From: Vanessa cardui
Taxonomy: Eukaryota > Arthropoda > Insecta > Lepidoptera > Nymphalidae
NCBI RefSeq assembly: GCF_905220365.1
Contig: NC_061131.1
Span: forward strand, 10,019,318 to 10,083,317
Direction: 5' to 3'
Length of the DNA: 64,000 bases
In this document: piece by piece, positions 58,641-64,000 of the stretch
How the letters are laid out: each line of letters begins with the position of its first letter
Numbering within the stretch: position 1 is the stretch's first letter
The notes under the pieces: generated by a model
The model's input: the letters and a program-made list of their open reading frames with translations, nothing else
Database searches by the model: none
Told to the model about the DNA's origin: nothing
Program-made: the position numbers and the translations under genes

Positions 58641-59587
58641 CGTCAACATCTTTCCGCGCCGCTATGAATTTCAAATATCATTAAACTGTTTAAAATTAAT
58701 TACTTATTCAAGTATTGCTCAACTAAAACTAACTACTAATTTAGTGACAAAATTTTAAAATAAAATACTATTTTTAATGTAAATTGAAATAAATTTTCAT
58801 TTATTTAAGTAATAAAAAAATAATGTTTATATTATGCTTATGTAACGATTAATTTCTAATATGTTCTGGTAAATAGCCACGTTAGTACGTTAGTATATGT
58901 ATAATTTTAGTCTATAGGAAACTGCACCCTGTAATCAAAGACGTATTAAAACTAAAAGCTGAAAGATAAATATTGCCAAAGCTATATTACGCGTAATATC
59001 ATAGAATATGTTGATTACATATAATTAATTCTACGACGTTATATCTTATACGATAAAGAAAAAATATCCAAAAACGCTGCATTTCCATATTCAACATACA
59101 ACATAAATATAAAATATTACCACGTTGCAGACGCTTCAACATCTATCTCTCGTCTGAGCTTTGATCTACAATCTTGAAATTGCTAACTTTTTCTTTGATT
59201 AGAAAAATAAAAAGAAAATCAAGAAGAAAACATTGATATTTGTCTTGTAATTAAAGAAGTCTTATTATAATTTACTTTTTATTGTCATTATAATAATTAA
59301 TATACACTTATTACTTACTATTGATCGTATACATTTTATTTATAATATGGAAATATCAATTTGAAATTTTATTCCGAAATCCCATTACTGGTTCAGTAAT
59401 TGACAAGGGATAAATAGCTATTCAAATTATCCAAATTCAAATGTAATATGCAAATAATTGAATGTGAACGTACGTGTATACCAACAAGAGGTATGTATTG
59501 CTGCTGTGGTAAGCCGGTATCGTTGCGGTAAATTTAATCTCTGAGTATCGCTAATAGGCTATATTTTAAATAATATAATAATCACGG

Positions 59588-59885
59588 CATGTAGATGGTC
59601 CAGTTGTTAGAACGCGTGCATCTTAACCGATGATTGCAGGTTCAAACCCAGGCAAGGACCACTGAATATTCAAGTGCTTAATTTGTTTTTATAATTCATC
59701 TCTTGCTCGGCGGTGAAGGAAAACATCGTGAGGAAACCTGCATATGTCTAATTTCATACAAATTCTGCCACATGTGTATTCCACCAACCCGCATTGAAAC
59801 AGCGTGTTGGAATCTCTCTCAAATCCTCAAAGGGAAAGGAGGCCTCAATCCAGCAGTGGGATATTTACAGGCTTTTGTTGTTGTT
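59588..59885 (+). mobile_element. tRNA-derived SINE, slightly diverged
   Basis: Head ATGGTCCAGTTGTTAGAACG with box B GGTTCAAACCC, body GCGGTGAAGGAAAACATCGT, tail CAGTGGGATATTTACAGGCT ending in GTT units. Box A is mutated (CC to TC). No clear target-site duplication. Confidence 0.88.
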
Positions 59886-60744
59886 GTATGGAAGTACTAA
59901 ACATTAAAGGAATGCACCTTTGCTAGAAATATTTGCTTATTTATACGTTGTCATGGACAAAAGTGAACATGTGCAACCTTCAAGACATGAGCTCTTTATT
60001 TAATTGATAAAACGACTAAAATTTTGATTCATTAGAATATAACGGAACGTGAATCCTTTGAGCCTTTTACTTAACATGATAATACCATAAATCATAATAA
60101 CACCAAGTAAGTATATTTCGTTACAATAACTTTTTTTGTGATCATTTCATCGTCATCATTAATAAAGTCGATGAATGTTTTTATACATTAATAAATATCA
60201 ACTTCAATTAGAAAATTAAGGTATTTTATAACCAAAAATGCGATTAAAGAATGAAAACTTTGAAAACTTTGGAAGCTGCAAAATCATTTGATTTGGGTAT
60301 ATATTTAAAAACTGTCTTCCCGATAGGCGGTCATTGTGTTAATAGGGACATATCGCGTAACATTCTTTACTTGGCAAGTTCGAGAATCATTAAGATTGAT
60401 TGCTTGGCAAAGGAACCAATATACCTTACTCTTTACACTTATTTTGTACATAAATGGGATTATTGGTACAACCAAACATAACCTCCGAATAAGTTCGAGG
60501 ATACGTTTCTTGTCTCGCATTAATTTGGAATTGTTTTATTAAAATCCTATTCGTATTTCTTTAAGAAGTATTTTTAATTATAATACCTGCAACTTCTATA
60601 ACCATCCGACAAGTATTAATCTATTTGTGCAATTAGAAATCTTTCTGTGGTCACATCTCATTTAAAATCGTAGTGTAAATTAAAAATAATGACAGCGTTG
60701 GTAGAGAAATAGTTGGAATCGGAAACACAAGACGGCTTCATAAA

Positions 60745-60944
60745 GCATGTATAGAGTAAAAAAAACTTCGTCGGTTTTCAAATTAATTCCATTATCAAGT
60801 CTTAAACTATCATTACCTTTTGAATCTAAACATCAAATCAATGCGATCTAATATTCTATTCTCGATCGGTAAAGCAAATTATCGCTCATACTGAGCACAC
60901 GAAAATAGACCTTAAGGTTCGACAACCTTTTCTTACCCCGACTC
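60745..60944. mobile_element. Second copy of the 196-bp MITE, reverse orientation
   Basis: Shares ATTCTCGATCGGTAAAGCA, ATTATCGCTCATACTGAGCA and CTTTTGAATCTAAACATCAA with the complement of the copy at 51755, and keeps the right end ACCTTTTCTTACCCCGACT. The left terminus is eroded. Confidence 0.8.
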
Positions 60945-61814
60945 AACATGCAGTGATATTGTAACTAATAAAGTCGTGTTAACTTTAATTAAGAAAATTA
61001 ACTTCAAAATATTCCCAGTAGTAGACGACCGTGCAAAAATAATTCGTCGGGCAACTTGTGTCAGACTAGAGTTTCTCAACTCTCAATTTATAATTATCAA
61101 GTGGTAAAATAACTACATCAGAAACTTTTTTATTCAGTTTGACAGTTATTTAAAAACCAATGAAATTTACAAGAGATATGTTGACGTAAAACAAAAATTA
61201 TAAAATAATAATTTAGTCAAATATACAACAGTTTTATTAAATTAAAATTCAGCACTTTGTTTTTCTAGCCTTTTTTGGCCTAATTCTATTTTTTTTTAAG
61301 TTGATCAAGTTAATAACTACTTTTGTGCCAAAAACAAAAGAGGTTCCGGTATAGGCCTTTTGGTATATTTTCGTTTGACTATGCAGAGTACTCTTTGTAG
61401 TCACACTTTTTGTTTTATGAACATGCAATACCTACTGTATATTAAGCTATCTCTAATGAAGCTCTTTCTATTATACAAAATAAATTAATAACGCCAGCAA
61501 TGATTAAAACGATTCTATTTTTAATTGTAAAGAACATGTCCTATTGTAAAGGCAATAAATTTGAAAACTGTTGAAAAATTTTATTTTTTATAGGATCTAA
61601 TGTAATTAAGCTATTTTTTTAAATTATTCTGCATATATATTTTTTACTTATGGTTATTCTAGTACAGTTATGTAAATCAATATACAAAAAATCTTTCCTT
61701 AAATTTTATGACACTAATTATAGAGTTTTCTTAAGATCATTAGTAATACTTACTTTGAAATGACAATGAGCACCATTATTGCTTTGGCTGAATTTTTAAT
61801 ATTCCAAAATTAAT

Positions 61815-61925
61815 TATAAAGCCTTCCTTAAAGGTCGGCAACGTACCTGCACGCCCCTAGTGTTGCAGATATCCATGGGCGGTGGAAGTCGCTTTCCATC
61901 AGGTGAGCCTCTCGTACCCACCACT
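61815..61925 (+). repeat. LINE-tail-like dispersed repeat
   Basis: AAAGGTCGGCAACGTACCTG, GTGTTGCAGATATCCATGGG and CATCAGGTGAGCCTCTCGTA are wording common to a lepidopteran dispersed repeat, probably a non-LTR 3' region. A fainter relative lies at 22810-22860. Confidence 0.5.
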
Positions 61926-63226
61926 ATCACATAAGAAATAGAGACACAGTAATCTAATATCGTTTATTTTTAGCTTATTGTAAGGCTTGCAAACATATTC
62001 AAACATTAATTAAGTAGTTGATAGCGAAAATAAATGAAATGGATGGCTATTAGCAAAACACCGGTAATTGGATAAAAGGCTCATCTGCTAATTACGAGGA
62101 ATGATAAAGCGCCGCCCGACAATAGAAACACTATCATTATATATTTATGTGATGACGAAATATACATTAACAGCATCAAACTTATTTGTGTTTCATATCA
62201 CCATATAAGATATTGTATATTATAGAAAACATATACAACATTATTACTAGTGGTAGACCGCGGATTCACTTGCGTTTTAGGGTGTTGATTGTCATGTGTC
62301 TGGCAAAAATAGTATACATATATAATATACCCTATATATTTTCTTGGAGTTCAAGTTTTTTGCTTCATAACAAATTTCATCAAATACGGTTCAGCAGTTT
62401 GGTAGTGAAAAAATGACAGACAGACAGAGTTACTCTTACATATATAGTATTATAAATAGGTTTTAGACATTTTATTGATATTTACTTAATAGGACCCTGC
62501 CTATACTACATTCGTTAAACCACAACCTCTCATCAATACGCAATCCTCTTATGATATATTTTTACTATTATTTCAGTTTAGTGGCAATAATTAATTAACG
62601 TTTTTTAGAACAAATGTTACACTATTGGTATTGCCTTAGTTAATTAATTTTAATACAGATGACTATGAATTTACATTATTTATCTATTATATTCAGTCAG
62701 AAATTAAGTTCAGATATTAGAAAATTATATTGAACGATTACTTTATCTATTAAAGATGAAAATTAAACCTAATTATTCTGCTTGGACATTTATAAAGGGC
62801 TCGGGACAGCCCTTTTTAGGATAGATTACATGATCTAACGTATTTTATGATATTGTCCATCATAATATAAGTGACGTATACGCCATAAATAATAAAATAA
62901 CGTATGACATTAAAATTTTATATTCACTTGGCGGTAGGGCCTATCGTTAGTTTAGAATTTCTCAATTCCTTAAATGGTTTAGAATTACTCCCATGTTTTT
63001 CGATTTTGAAAAAAAAGTTCATTAATATCAAATGTATTTTGCTTGATTTTTAACTATAGTGTGATATAAAATACATATGAAAAATGATATTTTTTTTAAT
63101 TGAAATTGAAATGAATTAAATAAAATTAAGTACTTACATATTAACTACATAAAATCACTGAGTAAAAATAAATACGTTCTAGTGGGAGGGGTAAACCTGA
63201 TTGTTTGATAGTTATTCAATATGTAA

Positions 63227-63256
63227 TAATAATAATAATATAATAATAATAATATT
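63227..63256. repeat. (TAA)n microsatellite
   Basis: About ten AAT/TAA units, with one interruption. Confidence 0.9.
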
Positions 63257-64000
63257 TATTTCGAGTATCATTGACTCATTTTTGTTAGTAATACAAAAAT
63301 AAACTTAATGAAGTTTGATTTTAAATTTCCCTGAATGTAAAATTATACAATTTTGCTAATGGATTTTGATTTGCTCAAATTTTTGGCTGTCTATTTAACG
63401 TCATGAAATTCACTAAATAACTAGTTAATCACAGATTATAAAACATTTACCCACTCAACTTTAGTTGTTCCCGTTTGAAGGGAGAGTGGCAGTGTAACTT
63501 CAGTCTCTAGGGACATAACATCTTAATTCAAATGATTGATTTTCCCGATAGCGGTGGAATGACTGAAACGTACAGCAAGCTAAATAAAAAGTTATCAATA
63601 ATTTCCACAGATATAAAATAGCCAAGAAAAAGATTTTTTAATATAATGTATCTATGACCAATATTGCTAAAAAAATTGCATCGATTTGTTCTTATTCACT
63701 GTAAAGAAGGTGTACTTTACGTAAATAGGTAAGGCAATTACTTAACATGTTGTTTTTACCACCAACGGTTGATATTATTTTATGAACTTTGACTCACATT
63801 AAAAGGTATACAATTATACAATTTGTAAACAAGCTATACGGTATCCCCAAATAAATATTTTCAATTCAAGTTGAATTTAAAGCAATACGTATAAAATGTA
63901 AAGCTAATCAAATCAGACTTGACTATCCCGAAAACTGAAAATACTAAGAAAATGAAAGATTTAAGTTAATGAAATCTTAGTCAAGAATGATATAATTTAC

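Larger units (their letters stand above)
58641..64000. other. Upstream flank of the nAChR gene
   Basis: No gene recognised. Contains a SINE (59588-59885), a MITE (60745-60944), a repeat resembling a LINE 3' tail (61815-61925), a worn dispersed repeat (about 62250-62460), a TAA microsatellite (63227-63256) and a repeat B trace (63475-63560). The remaining stretches are plain AT-rich DNA. Confidence 0.75.

Noticed and set aside
1..64000. CRISPR arrays, operons, bacterial or phage genes
   Set aside because: No spaced direct repeats, Shine-Dalgarno-led gene runs or prokaryotic gene density; all evidence is of an insect nuclear genome.

Overview
The window reads as lepidopteran (butterfly or moth) genomic DNA. 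It is AT-rich, the one gene is split by long introns, and the repeats are typical of Lepidoptera: tRNA-derived SINEs with intact A and B boxes, Helitron ends with a degraded Rep gene, RTE-type LINE fragments and TA-flanked MITEs. The SINE family resembles the Metulj-type SINEs of nymphalid butterflies. That resemblance, and therefore the family-level guess, is from memory.

One gene spans nearly the whole window on the minus strand. It encodes a Cys-loop ligand-gated ion channel, a nicotinic acetylcholine receptor alpha subunit, most likely the insect alpha4 subunit. Eleven coding exons can be placed with GT/AG boundaries and matching phases, from the signal-peptide exon (ATG at 58425) to the fourth-transmembrane exon (stop at 2936). 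Any one transcript uses ten of them and encodes a 565-residue protein. Two near-identical-length exons, 4 and 4' (181 bp each, 54 bp apart), encode alternative versions of the Cys-loop and loop B segment. The alpha4 assignment rests mainly on this exon pair.

Layout: 1-2935, 3' flank; 2936-3130, TM4 exon; 3131-7722, an intron holding a Helitron and LINE fragments; 7723-8967, two exons for the cytoplasmic loop; 13048-13194, TM3 exon; 18224-18360, TM2 exon; 20073-20241, C-loop and TM1 exon; 29651-29766, exon 5; 30690-31860, a GC- and CpG-rich island inside intron 4; 32031-32446, exons 4' and 4; 33226-33505, a probable small two-exon gene for a short secreted peptide nested in the next intron; 36389-36543, a fused exon 2/3; 36544-58236, a 21.7 kb intron filled with repeats; 58237-58640, exon 1 and a GC-rich 5' leader with a six-codon uORF whose stop overlaps the receptor start; 58641-64000, upstream flank.

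The least explained items are the nested small-peptide gene, the uORF overlap, the CpG-rich intronic island, a perfect 16-bp hairpin near exon 2/3 and the very tight spacing of exons 4 and 4'. Most other reading frames in the window are open by chance or come from degraded repeats.
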